Positions 1 through 6,917 of a DNA stretch of 64,000 bases are shown here, in pieces; the stretch's first letter is position 1; every line of letters starts with the position of its first letter. The notes under the pieces are model-generated. The model searched no databases and was not told the DNA's origin. It was given only the letters and a program-made list of their open reading frames with translations. The position numbers and the translations under genes were made by a program. The stretch is taken from contig NZ_JAMFTN010000010.1 of the NCBI RefSeq assembly GCF_023922585.1, positions 286,828 through 350,827 on the forward strand, given 5' to 3'. Source of the stretch: Aliidiomarina quisquiliarum. Its GTDB lineage: Bacteria; Pseudomonadota; Gammaproteobacteria; Enterobacterales; Alteromonadaceae.

Positions 1-1385
1 TCATTTTCAGTTGCCTGGGGGCTATTAACGTCGCTTGCACGACTGAGTTCATCATCTTGTTCGGACGATTTTGTCGATGGCGACTCAGACGAATTGCTGT
101 GTTCAATTGATGATGACGCTTCAGGCAAGTCTAAATGCTCACTGGAGCGACTCTGAGGCTCTGCTTCTGTTTGCTGTGTTGCTTCCCACTCAGATTTGTT
201 AAACAGTGTCACACCACTTGGTACATTCGAGCTGAACAATAAATCGGCCTCAGATATATGCAGCATGGGTAGCCAGATTGGCTTGCCGTCTTTGATCAGT
301 ACTTCAGGGGCAAGGCTTTCATATCGCTCATTGGAGGCGGATTTAGTGGCCAATCCTCGCTCAATGAGGATGTCCGCAAGGGTATCGGGCTCTCTTGGAA
401 TGCCAGGTATCTTGTCTTTGGCCAATAGCTCAATGATGTCCTTAGCCGCGCTTTTCCAAACCAGGTAAAGATTGGTTGATTGATTCGATTTTCGTACCCA
501 GACTCTGGCATCTCGCTGATTGACCAACCACTGGGAACTGGCAAGCAATCGCCTCATGGCATCAAGTAGATAGCGTTCAACTGGGACACCAAGGGCATTG
601 TCGTCAACGGAAATTCGTTGAGCTTTCAGGTCTCGCTGGACACTGGTTTGGTCAGCTTCAATAACCAATTTAGACAGGACATGCTCGGGATCGGTATTGC
701 CAATTGCCTCCAGCATGGCTTGCAAAATTTCAGGGCCAGGTTGTGTTAACCAAGCGAGCAACTCTGGCATCATCACCCGGTTTAACACCAGAATTGAAAA
801 TTGCTCGTGCCGTTTGCACCGTCCGTCGCGCCAGCGAATAAAATAACGTTCAATGCTGTTGTTACTGGTCCACTGAGATAATGTTTCTAAAAAAGGGTTC
901 CACTGATAGCGTCCTTCTTCGTCTGTGATGGACAGGTCTGAAACGGGCTTACCAATATCATGGAACAAACCGCCTAATGCCGCCGCAACACGCCACCTTG
1001 GTTCCAGCTCTTTTTTCTCAACCGGTGTGCCACTGGCAACAAAGATAATCCCTTCCGCTGCTTGTGCCGCCCAGAAAGCAACTTCCAACGAATGACGTAA
1101 TAAACCACCCGCACCACTGTGATGATGATGCTCAGAAGCTGGCAACAAATGAACATAAGCAGCCAGATGATCAATGCAGGGCTGAATTAACCTTTGAAAC
1201 TCACGCTGATTAAATCCAAGTACCTGGCGCAGTTTGGCAATTAGCTCGTCTTGTGTGGACTGCAAATCCTCGGGTGACGCAGCTGGCAACCCCTTCAGAA
1301 ATGGCGGATAGCGCGGAATTTCTGTATCCAGTTGCGATGACAGCTCTGGTAGTGCTTTGGTTTGAAAAAATAGGTTTTTGAACAT
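1..1385 (-). CDS. traI: MobH-family relaxase TraI (partial, 3' end outside window)
   Basis: Conjugative relaxase that nicks oriT and pilots the ICE strand into the recipient. About 461 N-terminal residues are visible; the gene runs off the left edge. The ATG is preceded by a GGAGG Shine-Dalgarno. The N-terminus matches the TraI_2 domain: a His cluster at residues 86-89 (HHHHSGAGG, then RHSLEVA) and an HD motif (LFHDIGKP, residues 141-147), the metal-dependent HD-hydrolase core typical of MobH relaxases. After about residue 390 the chain becomes Ser/Glu-rich and low in complexity, a linker. The gene follows the CBASS operon on the same strand, the place of traI after hotspot 5 in SXT/R391 elements. 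Family assignment is confident; the ICE family rests on the whole neighbourhood. Confidence 0.85.
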   Translation of the reverse strand, partial: MFKNLFFQTKALPELSSQLDTEIPRYPPFLKGLPAASPEDLQSTQDELIAKLRQVLGFNQREFQRLIQPCIDHLAAYVHLLPASEHHHHSGAGGLLRHSLEVAFWAAQAAEGIIFVASGTPVEKKELEPRWRVAAALGGLFHDIGKPVSDLSITDEEGRYQWNPFLETLSQWTSNNSIERYFIRWRDGRCKRHEQFSILVLNRVMMPELLAWLTQPGPEILQAMLEAIGNTDPEHVLSKLVIEADQTSVQRDLKAQRISVDDNALGVPVERYLLDAMRRLLASSQWLVNQRDARVWVRKSNQSTNLYLVWKSAAKDIIELLAKDKIPGIPREPDTLADILIERGLATKSASNERYESLAPEVLIKDGKPIWLPMLHISEADLLFSSNVPSGVTLFNKSEWEATQQTEAEPQSRSSEHLDLPEASSSIEHSNSSESPSTKSSEQDDELSRASDVNSPQATEN

Positions 1386-1501
1386 AGTGAACCTCCGACA
1401 CGATAGTGTGAAGGTTCAATCTGGCGTTGCCGGTTGATTAGACTCAAAAATCCGATATGTATTAACACATACGCCATAAAATGCTGAGGGAGCTGATTAA
1501 G

Positions 1502-2215
1502 CTAAGGCGTATTTCTACTTGGCCTTTTAGTTTTTTTTCCAACTCTCCTTTTGGGTTTTTCAATCGGTGTAAAAGCTTCTTGTAGGTGATCGCGAAACCA
1601 TCGGCGTCGCTCAACTTGGCGAAACTCGTTCAAGACAAACCGATAGTCACACGAGCCAAGACGATCACCACAACCACATGGACACGGTAATTTATTTGCC
1701 TCACGCTTGCGCAAACCTAACGCTTTCAGTGCCCGTAGAACTGATGCTTTACCATTAACATTGAACAACTGAGAATAATCATCAACCAGCCCTTTCTCAC
1801 CATGGTCCAGTTCGCCATAGGGAAAGTTGCCAAATTCAACCCTATGGGACACCGAATAAAGAAACCTGACAACAATCTTTTCGAAAAAGGTTGTCAATGA
1901 CGAGTCGGTTTTCAAAATTGACTTAATTTTCAGGTCTGAGCCAAGACAAAATGATCCATCAGAGTAAGTATGGAAGTCCTGATTACGAGGAAAGTAACCA
2001 GCGGTATCAAACACCACTGGTAAAGCCCTAGGATAATCACTTGGGCATACAATCCTTAGAGAAAATGTTCGCTCTATAAACCGACTTCCAGCTAGCTGTG
2101 CTTTTAACAGATACTCTCCCTGCAACTCAACCTTATCTGCATGGACATCTACTAATCTAATGTTCGGATAGGCCGAGAGAAAAGCCTCTAGGCCTACAGC
2201 CTTCCAGTGCTTCAT
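1502..2215 (-). CDS. CBASS E2-like conjugating protein (Cap2-like, E2 only)
   Basis: E2-like ubiquitin-conjugation-fold protein of 237 aa. In short type II CBASS, E2-only proteins act on the CD-NTase and raise its activity. The E2 core is visible: a FSLRIVCPSDYPRALP segment (about 51-66) like the E2 'YP..P' strand, then HTYSDGSFCL with the likely catalytic Cys90. The C-terminal part has a Cys cluster (C178, C180, C182, C189; CPCGCG) that could bind zinc. The start codon abuts the stop of the CD-NTase gene (TAGATG), so the two are translationally coupled. No E1 or JAB domain is present, which separates it from full-length Cap2/Cap3 systems. It is the last gene of the CBASS operon, before traI. 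Confidence 0.8.
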   Translation of the reverse strand: MKHWKAVGLEAFLSAYPNIRLVDVHADKVELQGEYLLKAQLAGSRFIERTFSLRIVCPSDYPRALPVVFDTAGYFPRNQDFHTYSDGSFCLGSDLKIKSILKTDSSLTTFFEKIVVRFLYSVSHRVEFGNFPYGELDHGEKGLVDDYSQLFNVNGKASVLRALKALGLRKREANKLPCPCGCGDRLGSCDYRFVLNEFRQVERRRWFRDHLQEAFTPIEKPKRRVGKKTKRPSRNTP

Positions 2216-3406
2216 CTATTGCTTAAACCATGGCTTTGGATCAGATGATTGAATTGCGAAAGTTGGTTTTGCTGTCACCGCAGGAATCCCCAAGAGACGT
2301 GCTACCGAACTTGAATCAAGCTTCAGATCCAAACCATTTTGCGCCGCATTTACTATTCGTTGCGTATCATCACTTGAGCAAAGAGCACTAAAATCAGCTC
2401 TAGCTTGATACAGCCATTTATAAAAGTTTTCTTGTAATCGGTATTGAGCAGATTTTTCGTCATACCACTTGTCTGCAAAATCTTCGGCTGGGTTAACTGG
2501 GTTCGGAATCATTGGCGCTTGTGCAGAAATATGGTCATCCATCTCGGAGAGCACCGTATTCAACGCTGAAGCCAAATCACTTTCACCTTTATATGATTTA
2601 GCTGCCAATGTAGTGATGATTACCGATATTGGCTTACTATCCTCATTGTTTTTGAACATAGTGTCACGATGACGCTTCAATAATTGGATCACCTGTTGTA
2701 AGGGTGTCTTCCATTGATAATATGGCAGACTATCTATACTGGCTTTAAATCGCATTTCACGTTCGTTTATCACTAACCGTGCCGTCTTCATGCGCGTTTC
2801 AAACCATCGAGCATATCCTTCAGGATTGCTGATACGCCAGTTTTCATTCACAACTGCATAAGTGGAATCTGTGTTGTCGGTAATCGAAACTGCAAGCTGA
2901 GACACGTTTTGAGCCAAGTTTTCATCAAACTTAGAGTTTTCGACCATCCGCTTTTTCAAAAGTCCTCTTCCTGTCTCACTCTCTGGCACACACGGAACTA
3001 TGTCCATGTGAAAGCTAAGACCATCGGCATACTCTAAGCGCCAACAGCGTTTCTTCTCGGCTAGCTCTTCCTTAATTCCTCTGGCGTTTCGATAAAGCTC
3101 TAATTCATGACCGACTAGGTGCTTTAGTTGCTTTTGAGTGATAGACGTTTTATCCAGGCCACGCCGAAGATTGCACCCCATGTCTAGGTCATACTGTTCT
3201 TCTGAATCGGGCCTAATCGCCGTACCTAGACGAAAGGAACCTTGAGAAAACACGTGGGGATCAAAATTCACACATGTTGACTCTGGGCGATGTAACCAAT
3301 CACCTAGATCCTTATAGCGTTTTTCAGCCTTTTCATAAGCACTGTCAGGTAGCTCAATTTTTTCGAGAATTGTGTTTAGAACATCGTTACTTTTGCTATT
3401 ACTCAT
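2216..3406 (-). CDS. CBASS CD-NTase (cGAS/DncV-like nucleotidyltransferase, CdnG-like)
   Basis: Phage-sensing cyclic oligonucleotide synthase, 396 aa. The nucleotidyltransferase signature is complete: GSFRLGT at residues 56-62, the metal-binding DLD at 73-75 and the third acidic residue in FHMDIVP (D135). It overlaps the upstream HNH-SAVED gene by 8 nt and abuts the downstream E2 gene. Pairing with an HNH-SAVED effector and a lone E2 is typical of clade G enzymes (CdnG), some of which make 3',2'-cGAMP; the clade is inferred from context, not alignment. The C-terminus ends PWFKQ without a terminal glycine or alanine, of interest because Cap2-type enzymes use the CD-NTase C-terminus for conjugation. 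Confidence 0.9.
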   Translation of the reverse strand: MSNSKSNDVLNTILEKIELPDSAYEKAEKRYKDLGDWLHRPESTCVNFDPHVFSQGSFRLGTAIRPDSEEQYDLDMGCNLRRGLDKTSITQKQLKHLVGHELELYRNARGIKEELAEKKRCWRLEYADGLSFHMDIVPCVPESETGRGLLKKRMVENSKFDENLAQNVSQLAVSITDNTDSTYAVVNENWRISNPEGYARWFETRMKTARLVINEREMRFKASIDSLPYYQWKTPLQQVIQLLKRHRDTMFKNNEDSKPISVIITTLAAKSYKGESDLASALNTVLSEMDDHISAQAPMIPNPVNPAEDFADKWYDEKSAQYRLQENFYKWLYQARADFSALCSSDDTQRIVNAAQNGLDLKLDSSSVARLLGIPAVTAKPTFAIQSSDPKPWFKQ

Positions 3407-4553
3407 ATAGATCTCCTCGAAGCTCGATTGCCATTACAAATTGTTGTGTTTTTATGTCGTGGTCATAAATAAGCCATGGCATATCAGCCTTAGGCATTCT
3501 GGCCCGTCCTAATTCGACGGCACACGATACTGGCATCACAGGAAAAATTTGCAGTGGCGTCGCATCCCCGTGTGTATTTTTGATTTCAACAATCAGCTTT
3601 CTTATGCACTTTCTGAACAAGGAGAGCTGCTGCTTTGACTGCATGAAATCATTATGAGGCTGCTTGATAGTCACTTCCCAAATCGATGTATCTGGCCCTA
3701 TAACCCGAGTAATTCGCTCATGCGACACATGGTCACTCAAAGAAAGTAGCAGGGCTGGCTTTCCCTCCATACTTTGAGGTCTGTTGATGATGTACTCAAA
3801 ATCATCTGAACAGTCTTGCCAAAACCAGCCTTTAGGCTCTCGATGCAGCTGATAAGTCTCGACGTCAATTTTGTCGGTGAGCAAAGCGCCAAGTTTTATT
3901 AACAATGGTTGAGGAGCTAACGCGAACAATGAAAAATGCTTACAAGAGTCCTCTTCGATGATTGATGAAATTTTACTTTGAAAACGCTTCGTTAGGTGTT
4001 GCGACTCTGCTTGCCAAAATTGTTCAGAGTGATCCTTCAGCTCTGATACCATGGATAGTGTCACTGGCTTTTCAGTTGCCGGATACCAATTCGGAAACAT
4101 TGCCTCAACACAACCGTGATAATTAATCGGTGATCTTTCAGTTCCAATATTGGCACCACATAAAACAACATTTGATTTGCGATCAGGAGCAATGCCTGTG
4201 AGGATTTCTATACGTTGCTCATGCTGCATTTTCCAACTAATCAAGAGATCGGCTGGATACCTATCTTCGCTGCCTTTCTGGTCAATTTTTTTGTGACAGT
4301 CATAGCACATCAACATGAGGTTGCTGACGTCATTCAAGCTGGTTGGCTTGGTTTTAAAGAGTCCCCAACCACGAGGCCCATTCTCAGAAAATGCGTAAAT
4401 ATGAGCATTTTGAGAGACATTGGCCGATTCCTGGGTCACCGCTGATTTGTATAACAATTTATTACACCCGCTAAACTGACAACGAGCAGCTGCGCGAGCC
4501 CAAAGCTCCCGCTCAACAGGACGCTTAATGTGCCTCGTGACTTCAACGACCAT
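3399..4553 (-). CDS. cap5: CBASS effector Cap5 (HNH endonuclease-SAVED)
   Basis: DNA-degrading CBASS effector, 384 aa. The N-terminal third is an HNH nuclease with paired cysteines (CQFSGC, about 25-30, and CYDCH, about 83-87), a central AHI histidine (about 51) and the NLMLMC stretch. The C-terminal part (about 175-380) fits a SAVED domain, the CARF-like sensor that binds the cyclic dinucleotide and triggers tetramerisation and nonspecific DNA cleavage in Cap5 proteins. The gene overlaps the CD-NTase gene by 8 nt and starts 9 nt after the YdjM-like gene, so all sit in one operon. Its expected role is killing the infected cell by destroying DNA. Confidence 0.9.
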   Translation of the reverse strand: MVVEVTRHIKRPVERELWARAAARCQFSGCNKLLYKSAVTQESANVSQNAHIYAFSENGPRGWGLFKTKPTSLNDVSNLMLMCYDCHKKIDQKGSEDRYPADLLISWKMQHEQRIEILTGIAPDRKSNVVLCGANIGTERSPINYHGCVEAMFPNWYPATEKPVTLSMVSELKDHSEQFWQAESQHLTKRFQSKISSIIEEDSCKHFSLFALAPQPLLIKLGALLTDKIDVETYQLHREPKGWFWQDCSDDFEYIINRPQSMEGKPALLLSLSDHVSHERITRVIGPDTSIWEVTIKQPHNDFMQSKQQLSLFRKCIRKLIVEIKNTHGDATPLQIFPVMPVSCAVELGRARMPKADMPWLIYDHDIKTQQFVMAIELRGDLYE

Positions 4554-4562
4554 TCAAAACTC

Positions 4563-4931
4563 CTATAGTTTGCCAATTAACGGAAGTGAGCGCGGTGTTG
4601 TCGCATCACAGAGCAAGTGACTGACATAAGCACATCCGGCTATTAGCCCCAGCCCGCGAAGACACTTATCAATTGCCTCTTCCGGTTGCCACTCATACAA
4701 ATGTTTAAGACCAACACCTAGTGCAGTTAACACCAATAGACTGTGGCAAAACTGACGATGGTGAGGGTTACCCAAAGAGGGTTCCAGAATATCTGGAAGC
4801 TTGCCAAATAGAGAGCCAACCGTAATGGCAGTTACAGGATGGTGACTGGCAGCTTGTTTTTTGTTGTCCGCCAGAGCAACGGTTAAACCAACCGCAGCCC
4901 CGACGACCAAATGGGTTTTACCATTAGCCAA
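4563..4931 (-). CDS. YdjM-like membrane protein (PF04307-type metal-dependent hydrolase family)
   Basis: Small membrane protein of 122 aa from a TTG start (4931); a GTG at 4952 is possible, but AAGGAG lies at correct spacing before the TTG. It reads MANGKTHLVVGAAVG, the opening of the YdjM/DUF457 family (LexA-regulated inner-membrane proteins annotated as putative metal-dependent hydrolases). Conserved polar positions are visible in membrane segments: THL near the start, PDILEP (about 50-55), HHRQFCHS (about 62-69) and SHLLCDATTP near the end. It starts 1 nt after the stop of the small protein gene and ends 9 nt before cap5, so it looks operonic with CBASS. A CBASS accessory role is inference only; cargo is equally possible. 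Confidence 0.6.
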   Translation of the reverse strand: MANGKTHLVVGAAVGLTVALADNKKQAASHHPVTAITVGSLFGKLPDILEPSLGNPHHRQFCHSLLVLTALGVGLKHLYEWQPEEAIDKCLRGLGLIAGCAYVSHLLCDATTPRSLPLIGKL

Positions 4932-4932
4932 A

Positions 4933-5106
4933 CTATTTCTCCTTTCTGACACCTTTAAAAGGTGTTTTGTCTGATGTCTTTACATCCATGAATCGACCAG
5001 TATCAGCATCTCGCTTTACCCAATGTCCGCTTGGCGTCTGAGTCTGAGATCTACCTTTAACGGCACCGTTTCTGTGTCCGTCACCTGATGGGGGATTTGT
5101 AGCCAT
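4933..5106 (-). CDS. small conserved basic protein, function unknown
   Basis: Protein of 57 aa starting at an ATG with a strong AGGAGG site (about 5110-5118); a longer reading lacks such a site. It is basic, Gly/Thr-rich and probably disordered: MATNPPSGDGHRNGAV, then PSGHWVKRDADTGRFMD. I recognise the pattern as a small protein recurring in accessory islands but know no function. The T-G-x-W-x-K-R-D-x-x-T-G-R-F-x-D arrangement resembles short DNA- or nucleic-acid-binding loops, a weak hint only. It is the first gene of the CBASS transcription unit, after a terminator (5151-5176). Confidence 0.65.
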   Translation of the reverse strand: MATNPPSGDGHRNGAVKGRSQTQTPSGHWVKRDADTGRFMDVKTSDKTPFKGVRKEK

Positions 5107-5111
5107 AAAGC

Positions 5112-5150
5112 CTCCTATTCTGCTTAACTTAATCACATTTATCAGATATT
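5112..5150 (-). promoter_or_regulatory. possible promoter for the small-protein/CBASS unit
   Basis: Downstream of the terminator on the minus strand a TTGGAT hexamer (inside the hairpin's 3' arm) is followed after 17 nt by GATAAA and, 30-40 nt later, by the AGGAGG site of the small-protein gene. This is a four-of-six match at -10 and remains tentative. Confidence 0.25.
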
Positions 5151-5176
5151 AATAAAAAAGATCCAAAGGATCTGAT
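5151..5176 (-). terminator. Rho-independent terminator after the STAS-like gene
   Basis: On the minus strand AGATCC-TTT-GGATCT forms a 6-bp stem with a 3-nt loop, followed by six T residues. It lies 60 nt after the stop of the STAS-like gene and separates the hsdR/ATPase/STAS unit from the CBASS unit. Confidence 0.6.
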
Positions 5177-5235
5177 CAAATAATAAACTTCAATTCTGAT
5201 TAACGCAAGCAGATTAACCAGAAAACCAAAAAAAA

Positions 5236-5787
5236 CTACACAATTGATCGGTAGACAAATTCCAGTCCACCTGACTCTGCCACTTCTTTTTGCCCTAACA
5301 CAAGACCTGTAGCATGAAGCTTCTTTAATCGACCACTGGCATTCTGTGCTGAAATGTCAAAGTGCTTAGATACATGTGACGAAGTCACTGTCTTTTTTGC
5401 AATAACAAAATCTAGAAGCTCTTTGACGGTCGCACTGAGTTTTACACCAAGCACTTCGTAACCGCTATCGCTCTTGACTAGAAGAGGTTGATCCTTGGCT
5501 GTAGCGCCATAAGACCAATTGTCCAGAAGGTCACGACTCGGTACATTAAAAAGGTAAAAACCTTTTTCTCCTTTTAATGCTTTAGCCAACGAGATTATAC
5601 TTTCACGAGGAAATGAAGCATCAGTGAATCGAATCCCTTCCAAGCTGATAGCAAAAATATCGCATGATGGGTGACCATCAACGATCTTTTTAATCTTCAC
5701 ATAGGCTTCACTACCTTCATCGTTACCAAAGGCATGGTCAGAACCTACGACTTCTGAAAGAAGAATTTTATGAGTTAACTGTTTCAT
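5236..5787 (-). CDS. STAS-like (DUF4325) protein with C-terminal winged helix
   Basis: Protein of 183 aa. Residues 1-120 match the STAS-like DUF4325 pattern: an alternating alpha/beta region with [14 protein letters not shown] at 51-64 (the family's Asp-x-Ser-Phe core). Residues 122-183 look like a winged helix-turn-helix ([21 protein letters not shown], then LHATGLVLG). It follows the GHKL ATPase gene by 22 nt. STAS proteins paired with GHKL kinases work as partner-switching modules (SpoIIAA/SpoIIAB, RsbV/RsbW), where the kinase phosphorylates a Ser in the STAS protein; by analogy the Ser in DASF could be the target. No function is known to me for this pair in a defence island; it could be a regulator or a stand-alone system. 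Confidence 0.65.
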   Translation of the reverse strand: MKQLTHKILLSEVVGSDHAFGNDEGSEAYVKIKKIVDGHPSCDIFAISLEGIRFTDASFPRESIISLAKALKGEKGFYLFNVPSRDLLDNWSYGATAKDQPLLVKSDSGYEVLGVKLSATVKELLDFVIAKKTVTSSHVSKHFDISAQNASGRLKKLHATGLVLGQKEVAESGGLEFVYRSIV

Positions 5788-5809
5788 CTGCTTAAGTTGA
5801 CACTATTTA

Positions 5810-6895
5810 TCAGAAATTGTCAACATAGAAGTCAAAACAGATATGGGTTCCTGTGATAGGGACCAACCCTCGATCTTCAGAAACATTGATGAGTTGACCC
5901 TTCGAGTATTCCAAAGCCAATGAGAAAGTTAGCTGCCTAATTACAATGATAACTTTCTCTTTGCTAGCGTGCTCTCGACTACTCTTAAAGCCTAGCCCCC
6001 GGCCTTTACCAAAGCGACTAACCTCACCAGATGTAAATGCTTTTTGAACAAGCGCAATGTCATTCTCAACAGTTTCCGCTGAAAACTGTGCGTACAACTT
6101 CGGATGTTCACTTTGTAATGTTGTTCTCAAGGTAGCGGCAATACCTAAACCAGAGTCGGATATGACTGTTTGAATATGCTTTGGTTTATTATACGGTCGA
6201 TACACTTGCAGACCTGCTAGTCCAGGTATTTTGGATTCACTGTGATCAGTAACGTTGCCTACAAGCTCTGAAAAAACAGTCTTAGCCGCTAAGAAATAGC
6301 TGGCTGAAGAATGCTCTACAAACCTGTCGCCCAAACGAATTACAAGCTCTTTGTTTTGGGTTGGCTGTGCAATCTCTCCTAGTTCGACCAAGGTATCGCT
6401 ATTATCCCGATAAGTTTTAGCAGCTGACATCGCGGGCCTTTCAGGGAAACAAGTTACACTTTGATTAAGATAATCAAAGAAGCCATTTCTGCTAAAAAAA
6501 CTGTGTGTATTAGGACATGCTGTAGTATCTATCACCACATCCTTCCCAATAGCAGTGAGCTGATTCGCGAGAGCAAGAAAACGGGCCAATGCTATCAGCA
6601 AAAACTTACAATCGATGCCGAATCTAAATGTTATCTTGTTTGCATCTTTTTGATACGCAAGCTTACCGATAGCACTCTCAAAGGCTTTCTCATCAATCCA
6701 ACCTGTACCGAAATCAATTTCCACATGCTGAGCCCGTATCAAGCACCATTCATGATTTGAGTTTTTCACAAACGTATCCTGGTTTTTGTGAAGAAACGAG
6801 TTCACTTGGGACTTATCCAGTCCCAGCTCCTTGGCAATTTGACGTCCTTTCAGGCCTGGTGACCCATCTAATAACTCTGAGACTGCCTTCAGCAA
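5810..6895 (-). CDS. GHKL-fold ATPase with N-terminal HTH (partner of the STAS-like protein)
   Basis: Protein of 361 aa read from a TTG start preceded by AAAGGAG; the only nearby ATG is out of frame. Residues 1-50 resemble a winged HTH (KGRQIAKELGLDKSQVNSFLH). The C-terminal half has the Bergerat ATP-binding motifs of GHKL ATPases: N box FSELVGNVTDHS (208-219), G1 box SDSGLGIA (246-253) and G2 box GKGRGLGF (296-303). No phospho-accepting His domain is seen, so it is more like an anti-sigma kinase or MORC/HSP90-type ATPase than a classical sensor kinase. It begins 22 nt after hsdR and precedes the STAS-like gene, so it is probably cotranscribed with the RM genes. Confidence 0.7.
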   Translation of the reverse strand: MLKAVSELLDGSPGLKGRQIAKELGLDKSQVNSFLHKNQDTFVKNSNHEWCLIRAQHVEIDFGTGWIDEKAFESAIGKLAYQKDANKITFRFGIDCKFLLIALARFLALANQLTAIGKDVVIDTTACPNTHSFFSRNGFFDYLNQSVTCFPERPAMSAAKTYRDNSDTLVELGEIAQPTQNKELVIRLGDRFVEHSSASYFLAAKTVFSELVGNVTDHSESKIPGLAGLQVYRPYNKPKHIQTVISDSGLGIAATLRTTLQSEHPKLYAQFSAETVENDIALVQKAFTSGEVSRFGKGRGLGFKSSREHASKEKVIIVIRQLTFSLALEYSKGQLINVSEDRGLVPITGTHICFDFYVDNF

Positions 6896-6917
6896 ACCAT
6901 CACTCCTTTCTACCTAC

